Of a stretch of DNA of 64,000 bases, positions 56,131 to 64,000 are shown piece after piece. The notes beneath the pieces are model-generated. The model did no database searches, was not told the origin of the DNA, and saw only the letters and a program-made list of their open reading frames with translations. A program made the position numbers and the translations under genes. The stretch spans positions 248,001 through 312,000 of the forward strand of contig NZ_SBIP01000003.1 in NCBI RefSeq assembly GCF_004053875.1. The letters are read 5' to 3'. Position 1 is the stretch's first letter. The number at the start of each line of letters is the position of its first letter. Source of the DNA: Neorhizobium lilium (GTDB lineage: Bacteria; Pseudomonadota; Alphaproteobacteria; Rhizobiales; Rhizobiaceae).

Positions 56131-56157
56131 AGCCTGGTCGCCCGACCGGGCTTTTTG
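56131..56157 (+). terminator. rpsT: Terminator of rpsT
   Basis: AGCCTGGTCG pairs with CGACCGGGCT (one G-T pair) across CC and is followed by five T residues. It starts 28 bp after the S20 stop. Confidence 0.9.
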
Positions 56158-56361
56158 TGTTTTCCGGTTTGGCTCTTTAGCCGGTTCGAGTTGTTAACAC
56201 TTTCATGTCGCTGCGGTGACAGAAAAAGACAATGAAAATCAGATAGTTGCGAGAGGTCCCTATAGTTTGGGTCGCCTTCTTGGGTGCCGAAGATGGCGCC
56301 CGGCACGTCAAGTTTTTTTTATTTTCGGAGGAACTTGGGACCCCATGGAAGCGCCTTTTTT

Positions 56362-56430
56362 GAATCTCATTGATTCAACTGCGATTCTCCGCGACAACTT
56401 CTGTGACATTCAAATCACGCTTGAAGAGTC
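56362..56430. promoter_or_regulatory. dnaA: Cluster of four GANTC (CcrM methylation) sites before dnaA
   Basis: GAATC (56362), GATTC (56372), GATTC (56383) and GAGTC (56426) occur within 69 bp, where about 0.3 sites are expected by chance. CcrM methylates GANTC in alphaproteobacteria, and in Caulobacter the methylation state of such sites controls dnaA transcription. The last site overlaps the candidate -35 element. Confidence 0.7.
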
Positions 56431-56449
56431 AACAGCCGGCTCTTAATTT
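56421..56449 (+). promoter_or_regulatory. dnaA: Candidate dnaA promoter
   Basis: TTGAAG (56421-56426), a 17-bp spacer and TAATTT (56444-56449) form a moderate sigma-70 type promoter. Its start would be about 56456, leaving a leader near 490 nt. The GANTC at 56426-56430 touches the -35, so methylation could affect polymerase binding. Confidence 0.5.
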
Positions 56450-56625
56450 TGCGTAAAATTCATCGTTGATCTCGGGGTTCGATCCTGCCTAAATGCGTCT
56501 CAGCAAGGGGCACGGGGATAAGTTTGTAAAAGCTGCCGGTCGTCGCCCTTATGAGGCGAGGCGAATAGCTTTTGTCTCTTTGCGGCGGGCAATGTGCTCG
56601 TTTCCGATATAACCAGTAGTTGCAG

Positions 56626-56647
56626 GCCGGAAGTTGACGCTTCCGGC
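56626..56647 (+). other. Leader hairpin upstream of dnaA
   Basis: GCCGGAAG (56626-56633) and CTTCCGGC (56640-56647) are perfect 8-bp arms with loop TTGACG. It would fold in the dnaA leader RNA if transcribed from the promoter at 56421. No T-run follows, so a structural or regulatory role is more likely than termination. Confidence 0.45.
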
Positions 56648-56946
56648 AACGGGTGCGCTTTGCGTATGTGTGTGATTGGGGAAAAGGAGAGAGGCTGACA
56701 TCGCGACGGCTCATGATGAGGATGAGGCGTCCGAGACACGGGGTGGCTACCGTGGGTGCGTGTCGTTGCGAGGCGGCATTGCGCTCTGGCTTTCGACCGA
56801 AGCGAGGCGGGAGGGGGCAGTTGAAATGAGGTGCGCGGAGGTGCGCGGCGGCAGGTCCCGTTTCGGGAGGCTGTGCTGTGCCTTGAGATAAGTTTGCTCT
56901 GGCGGCGAAGAATGATCGCCAGGCTGAAATTGGAAGGCGGCAAATA

Positions 56947-58509
56947 ATGCTTATGAATACCGTATCGGCTCGTGCTGTTGGGACTGGGGACCAGGCGCGA
57001 AAGGGATTCGATTCAATTTGCTCCAAAGCGGCAGGGGAAACATCCGAGATGAAGCATGATGCTCTTTTTGAGCGGTTTAGCGCGCGTCTGAAGGCACAGG
57101 TCGGACAGGACGTTTATGCAAGTTGGTTTGCGCGGCTAAAGCTTCATTCGGTCTCGAAGAGCGTTGTCAGGCTGACGGTCCCGACGACCTTCCTGAAATC
57201 CTGGATCAACAATCGCTATCTCGACCAGATCACGACGATCTTCCAGGCCGAGGATGCGGAAATCCTGAAGGTGGAAATCGTGGTTCGCAGCGCGAGCCGC
57301 CATACCAAGGCGCCAATTGTCGACGAGGAGCGCTCTGCCGAGCCTGTGCAGTCGCAGTCCTTTCTCCGCAAAGAGGCACCGCGGGAAATCGGCAAGATTG
57401 CCGTCTTCACGCCGCCCGCGTCCCAGCAACCGCGGCCGACCTCTGGCGGGGCTACGCTTTTCGGCTCGCCGCTTGACAGCCGCTTTACCTTCGACAACTT
57501 CGTGGAAGGCTCTTCCAACCGGGTCGCGCTTGCCGCAGCCAAAACCATTGCCGAGGCCGGCGCCAGCGCCGTCCGGTTCAACCCGCTCTTCATTCATTCC
57601 GGCGTCGGGCTTGGAAAAAGTCACCTTCTGCAGGCGATCGCCAATGCCGCCATCGGCAGCCAGCGCATGCCGCGTGTGGTGTATTTGACCGCCGAGTACT
57701 TCATGTGGCGCTTTGCCACCGCCATCCGCGACAACGACGCCCTGACGCTGAAGGATTCTCTGCGCCATATCGACCTGCTGATTATCGACGACATGCAGTT
57801 CCTGCAGGGCAAGATGATCCAGAACGAGTTCTGCCACCTTCTCAACATGCTGCTCGACAGCGCCAAGCAAGTCGTCGTTGCCGCCGACCGTGCGCCCTGG
57901 GAACTGGAATCGCTTGACCCGCGTGTCCGTTCGCGGCTTCAGGGTGGCGTTGCGATTGAGGTCGAGGCGCCCGATTACGAGATGCGCCTGCAAATGCTGA
58001 CGGGCCGGCTGGAAACGGCGCGTCAGGAAGATCCTTCGCTGGATATTCCGGCTGAGATCCTCAGCCATGTTGCCCGCAACGTCACCGCCAGCGGGCGCGA
58101 ACTGGAAGGCGCCTTCAACCAGCTTCTCTTCCGCCGCTCCTTTGAGCCGAACCTGTCGCTCGAGCGCGTTGACGAACTTTTGGCGCATCTGGTCGGGGCA
58201 GGCGAGGCCAAGCGCGTCCGTATCGAGGATATCCAGCGCATCGTTTCGCGGCACTACAACGTGTCCCGCCAGGAACTGGTGTCGAACCGGCGCACCCGCG
58301 TCATCGTCAAGCCGCGGCAGATCGCCATGTATCTGGCCAAGACCCTGACGCCGCGCTCCTTCCCGGAGATCGGCCGGCGGTTTGGCGGACGTGATCACAC
58401 GACGGTCCTTCATGCGGTGCGCAAGATCGAGGATCTGATCACGGCAGACACCAAGCTCGGCCACGAAATCGAGCTGTTGAAGCGTTTGATCAACGAGAAC
58501 AACGCCTGA
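56947..58509 (+). CDS. dnaA: Chromosomal replication initiator protein DnaA
   Basis: The 520-residue initiator has N-terminal helicase-loading domain I ([20 protein letters not shown] near residues 42-61), a variable linker, and an AAA+ domain with Walker [17 protein letters not shown] near 219-234 (Ser instead of the usual Thr) and [11 protein letters not shown] near 279-289. The DNA-binding domain IV has the [20 protein letters not shown] signature near 476-495. The ATG follows GGCGGCAA with weak pairing, and a start at the later ATG 57049 (domain I) is possible. It initiates replication at oriC. Confidence 0.97.
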   Translation: MLMNTVSARAVGTGDQARKGFDSICSKAAGETSEMKHDALFERFSARLKAQVGQDVYASWFARLKLHSVSKSVVRLTVPTTFLKSWINNRYLDQITTIFQAEDAEILKVEIVVRSASRHTKAPIVDEERSAEPVQSQSFLRKEAPREIGKIAVFTPPASQQPRPTSGGATLFGSPLDSRFTFDNFVEGSSNRVALAAAKTIAEAGASAVRFNPLFIHSGVGLGKSHLLQAIANAAIGSQRMPRVVYLTAEYFMWRFATAIRDNDALTLKDSLRHIDLLIIDDMQFLQGKMIQNEFCHLLNMLLDSAKQVVVAADRAPWELESLDPRVRSRLQGGVAIEVEAPDYEMRLQMLTGRLETARQEDPSLDIPAEILSHVARNVTASGRELEGAFNQLLFRRSFEPNLSLERVDELLAHLVGAGEAKRVRIEDIQRIVSRHYNVSRQELVSNRRTRVIVKPRQIAMYLAKTLTPRSFPEIGRRFGGRDHTTVLHAVRKIEDLITADTKLGHEIELLKRLINENNA

Positions 58510-58524
58510 TCGGAGCAGAGGCAA

Positions 58525-59145
58525 ATGATGCCATTTCTTCTATCCGTTGCAGCAATCTGGGCCGTGGCGTGCATAACGCCCGGCCCCAATACCCTGCTGG
58601 TCATGCGCTATTGCCTGACGGCGCCGCGCCGCGTGGCCATCAACGCCGTTGCCGGCACAGTGACGGGCACGCTTTGCTGGGGTCTGGCCGGTTGGCTCGG
58701 CATCAACATCCTGTTTCAGGCCGCCCCCTTTGCCTATGTCACCTTGAAGGTTATTGGCGGCCTCTACCTTGTCTGGCTCGGGGCGAAGATCTTTTTCGAT
58801 CTTAGGAAATCCAAGCGGGCGGAAGATCTTGGCCGAGCGAAAACGGACGTGCCATTGGCAACCGCCTATCGCATGGGGCTGGCGACCAATCTCGCCAACC
58901 CGAAATCGGCACTCTTCGTTGCCAGTCTTTTCGCGGCGACCATGCCGGCCGGCACACCCTTCCTGTACGGACTTGCGGCAATCGCGGTGATGCTGTGCAT
59001 CTCGGCGCTTTACTACACCTTCCTGATCGCCCTGATCACCCATCCGGCGGTCGCTGCAGCTTATCTTCGCGCCAGAAAGAAGATCGATCTTGCCGTTGGC
59101 ATGGTTTTCGTCGGCTTCGGCACGAAGCTTCTGTTGTCGCGATAG
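58525..59145 (+). CDS. LysE-family amino acid exporter
   Basis: The 206-residue membrane protein has six predicted helices and the family N-terminus ACITPGPNTLLVMRYCLTAP near residues 15-34, then GLYLVWLGAKIFFDLRKS near 78-95 and LATNLANPKSALFVASLFA near 118-136. It should export an amino acid or derivative from the cytoplasm. Start is ATG 58525 or the next ATG at 58528. It is 15 bp after dnaA but probably has its own transcript. Confidence 0.9.
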   Translation: MMPFLLSVAAIWAVACITPGPNTLLVMRYCLTAPRRVAINAVAGTVTGTLCWGLAGWLGINILFQAAPFAYVTLKVIGGLYLVWLGAKIFFDLRKSKRAEDLGRAKTDVPLATAYRMGLATNLANPKSALFVASLFAATMPAGTPFLYGLAAIAVMLCISALYYTFLIALITHPAVAAAYLRARKKIDLAVGMVFVGFGTKLLLSR

Positions 59146-59154
59146 GACAGGTTG

Positions 59155-59750
59155 ATGGGCGTAGAGGACGATCCCACGACCCGCTTCTATGCCGACAATG
59201 CGTCCGTTTATGCCGGCCATTGCACGACACCCAGCACAAGACGGCTGGAGCACTTCCTGGCCCCGCTCGGCCGAGACGCCCATATTCTCGAACTCGGCTG
59301 CGGCAATGGGCGGGACAGCGCCTGGATGATGACCCGGGGCTTCCGCGTCACCCCGACGGACGGGACGCCTGAGATGGCGGCGCAGGCGTCCAAACGTCTC
59401 GGCATGCAGGTCGAAGTCCTGCGCTTCGAGGACATTGACCTGATCGAAGCCTTCGACGGGGTCTGGGCGAATGCCTGCCTGCTGCATGTGCCGCGCAGCC
59501 AGCTGGGCGAGATACTGGGCCGGATCCACAGGGCGTTGCGGAAGGCGGTGTCTTCTATGCCAGCTTCAAGGCAGGAGAGGCGGAAGGTCTCGACGGGCTT
59601 GGCCGTTACTACAATTATCCGTCGCGCGGATGACTTTCGAACCTCTATAGCGGCCTCTCCTGGTCGTCGTTCGAAATCGACGAGGTTGCCGGAGGCGGCT
59701 ATGATGGCGAGCCGACGAACTGGCTTCATGTGACGGCGGTGAAGGGTTAG
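59155..59750 (+). pseudogene. SAM-dependent methyltransferase gene broken by a frameshift and a stop
   Basis: ATG 59155 follows GGACAGG. The frame runs through ILELGCGNGRDSAWM (motif I) to RIHRALRK and then shifts. The rest is readable in another frame: GGVFYASFKAGEAEGLDG, an in-frame TGA at 59631-59633 where the family expects Trp (TGG), then LSNLYSGL-like text to the natural stop TAG 59748-59750. The frameshift fits loss of one G in the run at 59544-59545. Two lesions in one gene point to a pseudogene, though a base-call error for either cannot be excluded. Confidence 0.75.
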
Positions 59751-59837
59751 CGCGGTTTATGTGATCGTCCCGTGGCTGCGGCAATTCCCCGCATAGGCCA
59801 AAGCGGTTTCACGGTACGTCGCTATATGCCAGCGACT

Positions 59838-59866
59838 TTGTCAGGTCTTGTTGCCTGTGCTATAAA
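59838..59866 (+). promoter_or_regulatory. Promoter of the parDE pair, probably leaderless
   Basis: TTGTCA (59838-59843), a 17-bp spacer and TATAAA (59861-59866) are near consensus. A start 6-7 bp past the -10 would fall at 59872-59873, on the ATG of the antitoxin gene. No ribosome site lies between, so the transcript may be leaderless. Confidence 0.7.
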
Positions 59867-59872
59867 GCCAAG

Positions 59873-60148
59873 ATGAAAGCTACAAGCACGCGCACCCTTA
59901 CAGTATCCCTGACGCCTCAGCAGGCCGCGATGATGGAAAGCGCTGTCGAAAGCGGGGGTTACGCTTCCAGCAGTGAAATCGTCCGCGACGCTCTCCGGCT
60001 TTGGGAGCAGCGTGAAGAAATCCGCCGCATGGAAATTGGCAGCCTCAAGAAGGCTTATGATGAGGGCCTTTCGAGCGGGCAAGGCCGCGAGGTCGATGCC
60101 GACACGCTTTTGAGAGAACTGAAGGCGGAAGCCCGTTTGCGTGGCTAA
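59873..60148 (+). CDS. parD: ParD-family antitoxin
   Basis: The 91-residue product has a ribbon-helix-helix N-terminus (RTLTVSLTPQQAAMMESAVE near 7-26, then SEIVRDALRLWEQREE near 34-49) typical of type II ParD antitoxins that bind their own promoter and neutralise ParE. The antitoxin stop overlaps the toxin gene start at 60141 by 8 bp. The antitoxin is intact although its toxin is not. Confidence 0.85.
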   Translation: MKATSTRTLTVSLTPQQAAMMESAVESGGYASSSEIVRDALRLWEQREEIRRMEIGSLKKAYDEGLSSGQGREVDADTLLRELKAEARLRG

Positions 60149-60430
60149 GTACATTCTCAGCCCCGTGCCGAGGAAGATCTGCGCGATATCTGGCGGGCGA
60201 TTGCGCCGGACAACGAACGCGCTGCCAACACCTTGTTGAGGCGACTTCTGGAGAAGGCCAAGCTTGCGGCCGAGCATCCTTTTATGGGGTCTCCCCGGCC
60301 GGAGTTGAGCGCGACGGCAAGAATTCTGATCGAGGGGCGCTATATCGCCATCTACGAACCTATGCCTTATGGCATTTTCGTAGTCGCCATCGTCTACGGG
60401 CCAAGCGACGTTAAGAACTGGCTCGACTAA
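60141..60430 (+). pseudogene. parE: ParE-family toxin gene, frameshifted
   Basis: GTG 60141 starts a ParE-like frame (AKYILSP), but after four C residues at 60161-60164 the frame breaks. One extra C would restore RAEEDLRDIWRAIAPDNERA followed by LLRRLLEKAKLAAEHPFMG and IEGRYIAIYEPMPYGIFVVA. The ParE fold is otherwise complete to the TAA at 60428-60430. As sequenced, no full toxin would be made. It overlaps the opposing methyltransferase gene's 3' end by 20 bp. Confidence 0.75.
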
Positions 60431-61223
60431 CGCATTGCTTCGCCGCGTCACCTGCAAGACATGGCAGGGTCGCCGAGACCCCGGGATGTCCCATCGCCAG
60501 CACAATCATTTCCGGGCTGAGATCCGACAGAGGCGACCCGTCCCAATCACCCAGCCATTCCACGTCAGAAAACCCTGCCGCGTCAAGCAGTACGGCGATC
60601 TCGTCGTGGCTTGGGAAACGCAGCCGGCTCAGGCTTCTTTCCTTCTGTCCCCTCTCGACAAAATGGAACACGGTTTCGAAAGTGACATGCTCCCCTTTGG
60701 CCTCCAGCAACTGGTAATGCACCTCGACTTGGCCGACACCGGGAACGTCATGCGTCCGGTGGGTTGCCTCCTTGGTCCACCCATCCCATGCACGGCGTGA
60801 TGGATTGCGACTTTCGAAAACGAGACGGCCATCCGGGCCCAGGTGGCGATGGATGTTACGCAAGGCGACCAGTGTTTCTTCGTCATCGAGAAAGACCTGA
60901 AAGGCATGTCCGGTCATGATGGCGAGATCGAATGGACCGGAGACAACGAAATCTTGCCCCGTCGCCTCGATCCACCGGACGCGGGCTCCCGCATCCTTCA
61001 GCCGGGCCATTTGCAGCATACCCGGCGCCGGATCAACGGCAGTTACCTCATGCCCCTTTTCTGCAAAAGCCAAGGCAAGTTCTCCTGTGCCGCAGCCTAT
61101 ATCCAGGATGCGCGACTGCGGCTTGGGAAGCCCGAGATAGAATCTCTGGTCCGCGCCGCCTGCATTGAGGACATCATAGATCGCGGCAAGCTCGGGATGG
61201 GTATAAGCATGATCGACCGACAT
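60411..61223 (-). CDS. Class I SAM-dependent methyltransferase
   Basis: The 270-residue product shows motif I RILDIGCGTGELALAFAEKG near residues 38-57, VDPAPGMLQMAR, and post-motif MTGHAFQVFLDDE near 103-115. The first 35 residues (TNDR-like VDHAYTHPELAAIYDVLN) fit the Methyltransf_25 type. The acceptor is unknown. It starts with ATG 61223 and runs into the broken parE gene, tail to tail. Confidence 0.85.
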   Translation of the reverse strand: MSVDHAYTHPELAAIYDVLNAGGADQRFYLGLPKPQSRILDIGCGTGELALAFAEKGHEVTAVDPAPGMLQMARLKDAGARVRWIEATGQDFVVSGPFDLAIMTGHAFQVFLDDEETLVALRNIHRHLGPDGRLVFESRNPSRRAWDGWTKEATHRTHDVPGVGQVEVHYQLLEAKGEHVTFETVFHFVERGQKERSLSRLRFPSHDEIAVLLDAAGFSDVEWLGDWDGSPLSDLSPEMIVLAMGHPGVSATLPCLAGDAAKQCVSRASS

Positions 61224-61230
61224 GATGGCC

Positions 61231-62433
61231 TCAACAGGCGAGATCGGCGACGACCGCGTCGAGGATCAGCATGCCTGAAGGCGTGCAGCGCAGGCGCGAA
61301 TTGCCGAGCCGTTCCACGAAGCCATGCTCGAGCAGCCGCTCTTCGCGAATAGGGTCGAGATCGCGGCCGGAAAGATCGTGCCAGCGGGCGAGATCCACGC
61401 CTTCGCGCAGCCGCAGCCCCATGAGCAACAGCTCGTCTGCCTGCTCGTCCAGCCCGAGCATCTCCTGGTCCACCATACCGTGACCTTGGGCTTCCACCTG
61501 TTCCAGCCAGGTTTCCGGCCGCCGCTCGGTGGCCGTCGCGATCTTGTCGCGGCCGCGCGTCAGCCGCCCATGCGCGCCGGGGCCGATGCCGGCATAGTCG
61601 CCATAGCGCCAGTATGTGAGATTATGGCGGCTTTCCGCCCCCGGCCGTGCGTGATTGGAAACCTCATAGGCCGGCATCCCGTGCCGAGCCGTGATCTCCT
61701 GCGTCGCTTCGTACAGATCGGCCGATTGGTCCCCGTCCGGAACGATGAGCTTGCCGGCCTTGTGCAGGCCGTAAAAGGGCGTGCCTTCCTCGATGGTCAG
61801 CTGATAGAGCGACAGATGATCGACCGCATAGGAAACCGCCTGGTTGAGCTCGGCTTCCCAGGCCTCCACGGTCTGGTTCGGCCGGGCATAGATGAGGTCG
61901 AAATTCATGCGCGGGAAGATGTCGCGGGCGAGCCGGATCGCTTTCAGCGCGTCCTCCACATTGTGCAGCCGCCCGAGGAAGCGCAGATCCGCATCGTTGA
62001 GGGCCTGGACGCCAAGCGACACCCGGTTGACGCCCGCATGGCGATAGCCGCGGAAGCGCTCGGCCTCTACGCTGGAAGGGTTCGCCTCCATGGTGATCTC
62101 GATGCCGGCAGGTACATGCCAATACCGCGCGATGCCATCCAGAATTGCCGCGACTGTCGCCGGGTCCATCAGCGACGGCGTACCGCCGCCCAGAAAGATG
62201 CTGGTGACGGTTTTCGGCCCGCCGATGCGGCGCATCACCTCCATCTCTTTCAGGAAGGCGGCGGTAAAGCGGGGCTGATCGACGGGCTGGTGCCGGACGT
62301 GGCTGTTGAAGTCGCAATAGGGGCATTTGGCCGCGCAAAACGGCCAATGCACATAGACGCCGAAGCCAGGATCGCCCGTGTCCGGCAGCAAGGCATCCGA
62401 CGGGGCGGGCGCGGCGGAGAACAAAGCGTTCAC
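61231..62433 (-). CDS. hemW: Radical SAM heme chaperone HemW
   Basis: The start is GTG 62433-62431, whose TGA overlap with the rdgB stop (GTGA) suggests coupling, giving 400 residues. Ribosome pairing to GTG is poor and TTG 62424 is an alternative. A frame to 62676 is rdgB in another frame. The radical-SAM cluster motif is [14 protein letters not shown] near residues 31-44 and the GGGTP block is near 81-85. The C-terminal HemN_C part follows. HemW delivers heme to proteins; it is not coproporphyrinogen oxidase HemN. Confidence 0.93.
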   Translation of the reverse strand: MNALFSAAPAPSDALLPDTGDPGFGVYVHWPFCAAKCPYCDFNSHVRHQPVDQPRFTAAFLKEMEVMRRIGGPKTVTSIFLGGGTPSLMDPATVAAILDGIARYWHVPAGIEITMEANPSSVEAERFRGYRHAGVNRVSLGVQALNDADLRFLGRLHNVEDALKAIRLARDIFPRMNFDLIYARPNQTVEAWEAELNQAVSYAVDHLSLYQLTIEEGTPFYGLHKAGKLIVPDGDQSADLYEATQEITARHGMPAYEVSNHARPGAESRHNLTYWRYGDYAGIGPGAHGRLTRGRDKIATATERRPETWLEQVEAQGHGMVDQEMLGLDEQADELLLMGLRLREGVDLARWHDLSGRDLDPIREERLLEHGFVERLGNSRLRCTPSGMLILDAVVADLAC

Positions 62434-63074
62434 GCCTCCAGGCAGGTTTCGACGAAGAGCTTGAAGGCGCGGGCGCGATGCGACAGGGCCTGTGGCTGGC
62501 CAAGCGTCCAGCCATGCTTTTCGTCCGAACTCATCTCGCCGAAGGTCGTGTCGTAACCCTGCGGCTGGAATATGGGGTCGTAGCCGAACCCCTGAGACCC
62601 GCGAGGCGGCCAGGCCACCGTGCCTTCCACTTCGCCGCGGAAGAATTCGGTGTGGCCATCGGGCCAGGCGAGACAAAGCACGCTGACGAAACGGCCGGTC
62701 CGCTGCTCTGGCCTTGTCGCGCCCCTGTCTGCAAGAGCGGCCTCGACCTTTTCCATGGCCATCTGGAAGTCCCGGCTGCCGTCTTCCCGCTCTGCCCAGT
62801 TGGCCGTGTAGACGCCCGGAGCGCCGTCCAGTGCATCGATCACCAGGCCGGAATCGTCGGAGAGCGCCGGCAGGCCGGAAGCCTTGGCGGAGGCAAGTGC
62901 CTTGATGGCGGCATTTTCCTCGAAAGTCGTGCCGGTTTCGTCAGGCTCTTCGAACTTCAACTCGGCGGCCGACTTGGCGGAAAAGCCGAGCGGTCCGATG
63001 AGTTCTGCGATCTCGCGGATTTTGCCGGCATTGTGGCTGGCGACGACGATCGTCTTGGTGTCTAGCTTGCGCAT
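62430..63074 (-). CDS. rdgB: Non-canonical purine NTP pyrophosphatase (dITP/XTP)
   Basis: The start is ATG 63074-63072 behind AGGAA, giving 214 residues. The family signature is [18 protein letters not shown] near residues 8-25. [12 protein letters not shown] near 76-87 and [17 protein letters not shown] near 163-179 complete the active site. It removes ITP, dITP and XTP from the nucleotide pool. A longer frame to 63164 has no ribosome site. It is linked to rph and hemW as in other rhizobia. Confidence 0.95.
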   Translation of the reverse strand: MRKLDTKTIVVASHNAGKIREIAELIGPLGFSAKSAAELKFEEPDETGTTFEENAAIKALASAKASGLPALSDDSGLVIDALDGAPGVYTANWAEREDGSRDFQMAMEKVEAALADRGATRPEQRTGRFVSVLCLAWPDGHTEFFRGEVEGTVAWPPRGSQGFGYDPIFQPQGYDTTFGEMSSDEKHGWTLGQPQALSHRARAFKLFVETCLEA

Positions 63075-63081
63075 GTTCTTC

Positions 63082-63489
63082 CTATTCCAAACCCCAAAGC
63101 TTCGGTTCGGCGCACTCGATGCTGTTGCCGGCCGGGTCGCGGAAATAGATGGAGCGCGCCCCATTCGGCCAGCGGAAATCGCTTTCGATGGTGATGCCCG
63201 CCTTGTTCAGCCGTTCCATGAGCACGTCAATCTCGTCGCCTGACAGCCGGAAACACACATGCCCCGGACCGTTTGTTCCATGCGACGGAACCGGCAGGGC
63301 ATCTGTAGGCGGAGGCTTTATGGTCTCTTCCGGATTGAAGACGAGCAAGATGCCGGGGCCGCAGCGAAAGAAGACATGCCGGTTGTCGGCCCTCAAGACT
63401 TTTTCGAGACCGAGAAGGTCGCCATAAAAGGCCTCTGCAGCATTCAGATCGTCGACATAGAGTGCCGTCTCAAGTATGCCTTGTATCAC
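63082..63489 (-). CDS. VOC family (glyoxalase/bleomycin-resistance) protein
   Basis: The start is GTG 63489-63487 behind GGAGG by 7 nt, giving 135 residues; a frame to 63630 lacks a site and overlaps rph. The fold has two VOC repeats: [20 protein letters not shown] near 4-23, [20 protein letters not shown] near 77-96 and [20 protein letters not shown] near 110-129. Metal-ligand His and Glu are seen in GHVCF and SIECAEP. The enzyme reaction is unknown. It is 8 bp before rdgB on the same strand. Confidence 0.82.
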   Translation of the reverse strand: MIQGILETALYVDDLNAAEAFYGDLLGLEKVLRADNRHVFFRCGPGILLVFNPEETIKPPPTDALPVPSHGTNGPGHVCFRLSGDEIDVLMERLNKAGITIESDFRWPNGARSIYFRDPAGNSIECAEPKLWGLE

Positions 63490-63505
63490 CGATACCCTCC
63501 TTCGC

Positions 63506-64000
63506 TCAGGCGATCGCCTGCTTTTGCAGCGCAACCAGTTCCTGAGTTCCGTTTTGTGCAAGCGCCAGAAGCTGAAGAAGTTCGTCCTGGCTGAAAGGCG
63601 CACCTTCCGCCGTTCCCTGCACCTCGACAATGCCGCCCTTGCCCGTCAGGACGAAATTGGCATCGGTTTCGGCTGCAGAATCTTCCAGATAATCGAGATC
63701 GATGACTGGCTGGCCTGCGAAGATGCCGCAGGAAATGGCCGCCACGTGATCCTTCAGCACCTTCTCGACCTTGGTCATCGAACGTGCTTCCATCCATTTC
63801 AGGCAGTCGTAGAGCGCGATCCAGCCGCCGGTAATGGCAGCCGTGCGAGTGCCGCCATCAGCCTGGATGACGTCGCAGTCGACCGTAATCTGCTTTTCGC
63901 CGAGCGCCCCGAGATCCACGACCGCCCGCAACGAACGGCCGATCAGGCGCTGGATTTCCTGCGTGCGCCCGCCCTGCTTGCCGGCTGCAGCCTCACGCTT
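63506..64000 (-). CDS. rph: Ribonuclease PH (5' end cut by window)
   Basis: About 164 codons of the C-terminal two-thirds are visible, running off the right edge. The family landmarks are [38 protein letters not shown] and [18 protein letters not shown]. It trims tRNA 3' ends by phosphorolysis. The stop is at 63506. Its gene order rph-VOC-rdgB-hemW on one strand fits a single transcription unit. Confidence 0.93.
   Translation of the reverse strand, partial: KREAAAGKQGGRTQEIQRLIGRSLRAVVDLGALGEKQITVDCDVIQADGGTRTAAITGGWIALYDCLKWMEARSMTKVEKVLKDHVAAISCGIFAGQPVIDLDYLEDSAAETDANFVLTGKGGIVEVQGTAEGAPFSQDELLQLLALAQNGTQELVALQKQAIA

Larger units (their letters stand above)
56158..56946. other. Long dnaA upstream region (no gene)
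   Basis: Nearly 790 bp lie between rpsT and dnaA. They hold a cluster of four GANTC sites (56362-56430), a candidate promoter TTGAAG-N17-TAATTT (56421-56449), a hairpin at 56626-56647 and two copies of GATAAGTTTG (56517-56526, 56887-56896). No TTATCCACA DnaA boxes and no convincing gene are seen. It should be a long transcribed leader and control region of dnaA. Confidence 0.6.

Noticed and set aside
56470-56490. tRNA-like GGGTTCGATCC
   Set aside because: The T-loop-like string lacks pairing arms on both sides and no cloverleaf can be built around it.
56103-56946. Chromosomal origin next to dnaA
   Set aside because: No cluster of TTATCCACA-type DnaA boxes is visible, and in related rhizobia oriC is usually not beside dnaA. 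The segment is better read as dnaA control region.
57136-58524. 462-codon open frame opposite dnaA
   Set aside because: Antisense shadow of dnaA without any start context or homology features.

Overview
The window reads as a chromosomal segment of an alphaproteobacterium of the order Hyphomicrobiales (Rhizobiales), most likely family Rhizobiaceae. The reasons are the rhizobial gene neighbourhoods (rph-rdgB-hemW; dnaA next to rpsT, an enoyl-CoA hydratase, mutM and ubiE-ubiB; uppP facing an NDUFA9-like gene), the high GC content, dnaA and dnaN about 27 kb apart, a RIME-like palindromic repeat and clustered GANTC (CcrM) sites before dnaA. No rRNA, tRNA, CRISPR array or intact insertion sequence was seen.

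Layout. 1-9.5 kb is an accessory nutrient region: a truncated polyamine-type binding protein, a GhrA-like reductase diverging from a LysR regulator, and a five-gene unit (binding protein, permease, permease-ATPase fusion, ATPase, creatininase-family hydrolase). 9.5-10.3 kb is mostly non-coding with a possible gene remnant. 10.3-18.7 kb is one long minus-strand array: imelysin, di-heme oxidoreductase, second imelysin, DUF1513 Tat protein, TspO, thioesterase, nucleosidase and guaA. An ICE-like iron box lies before the first imelysin. 18.8-29.1 kb carries housekeeping and small-enzyme genes (rsmB, rlpA, epimerase, queG, GST, uppP, NDUFA9-like, pyrF). 29-45 kb holds dnaN, rsmI-yraN, gshB, comM, a lower-GC acetyltransferase, cysK, dps, dut, prfC, a dehydratase, otsBA and an amidotransferase.

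45-53.8 kb runs coaBC to ubiE. Between coaBC and ubiB sits a block of poorly characterised genes: a membrane protein coupled to a ClpP-like periplasmic protein, a glycine-zipper lipoprotein, and an ammonia-lyase-fold protein that lacks the MIO Ala-Ser-Gly triad. This block is the strongest candidate for undescribed biology. 54-59 kb holds mutM, rpsT and dnaA. The dnaA leader is long, has four GANTC sites in 69 bp and shows no consensus DnaA boxes. 59.1-60.4 kb is decaying: a methyltransferase gene with a frameshift and a nonsense codon, then a parDE pair whose toxin is frameshifted. 60.4-64 kb has a methyltransferase, hemW, rdgB, a VOC protein and the end of rph.

Several genes are tightly coupled through 4-bp start/stop overlaps (otsB-otsA with a TTG start, rdgB-hemW with a GTG start, thioesterase-mtnN, queG-epimerase, the opp permease genes and the membrane/ClpP-like pair). 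All functions are inferred from reading the sequence. No database search was possible.
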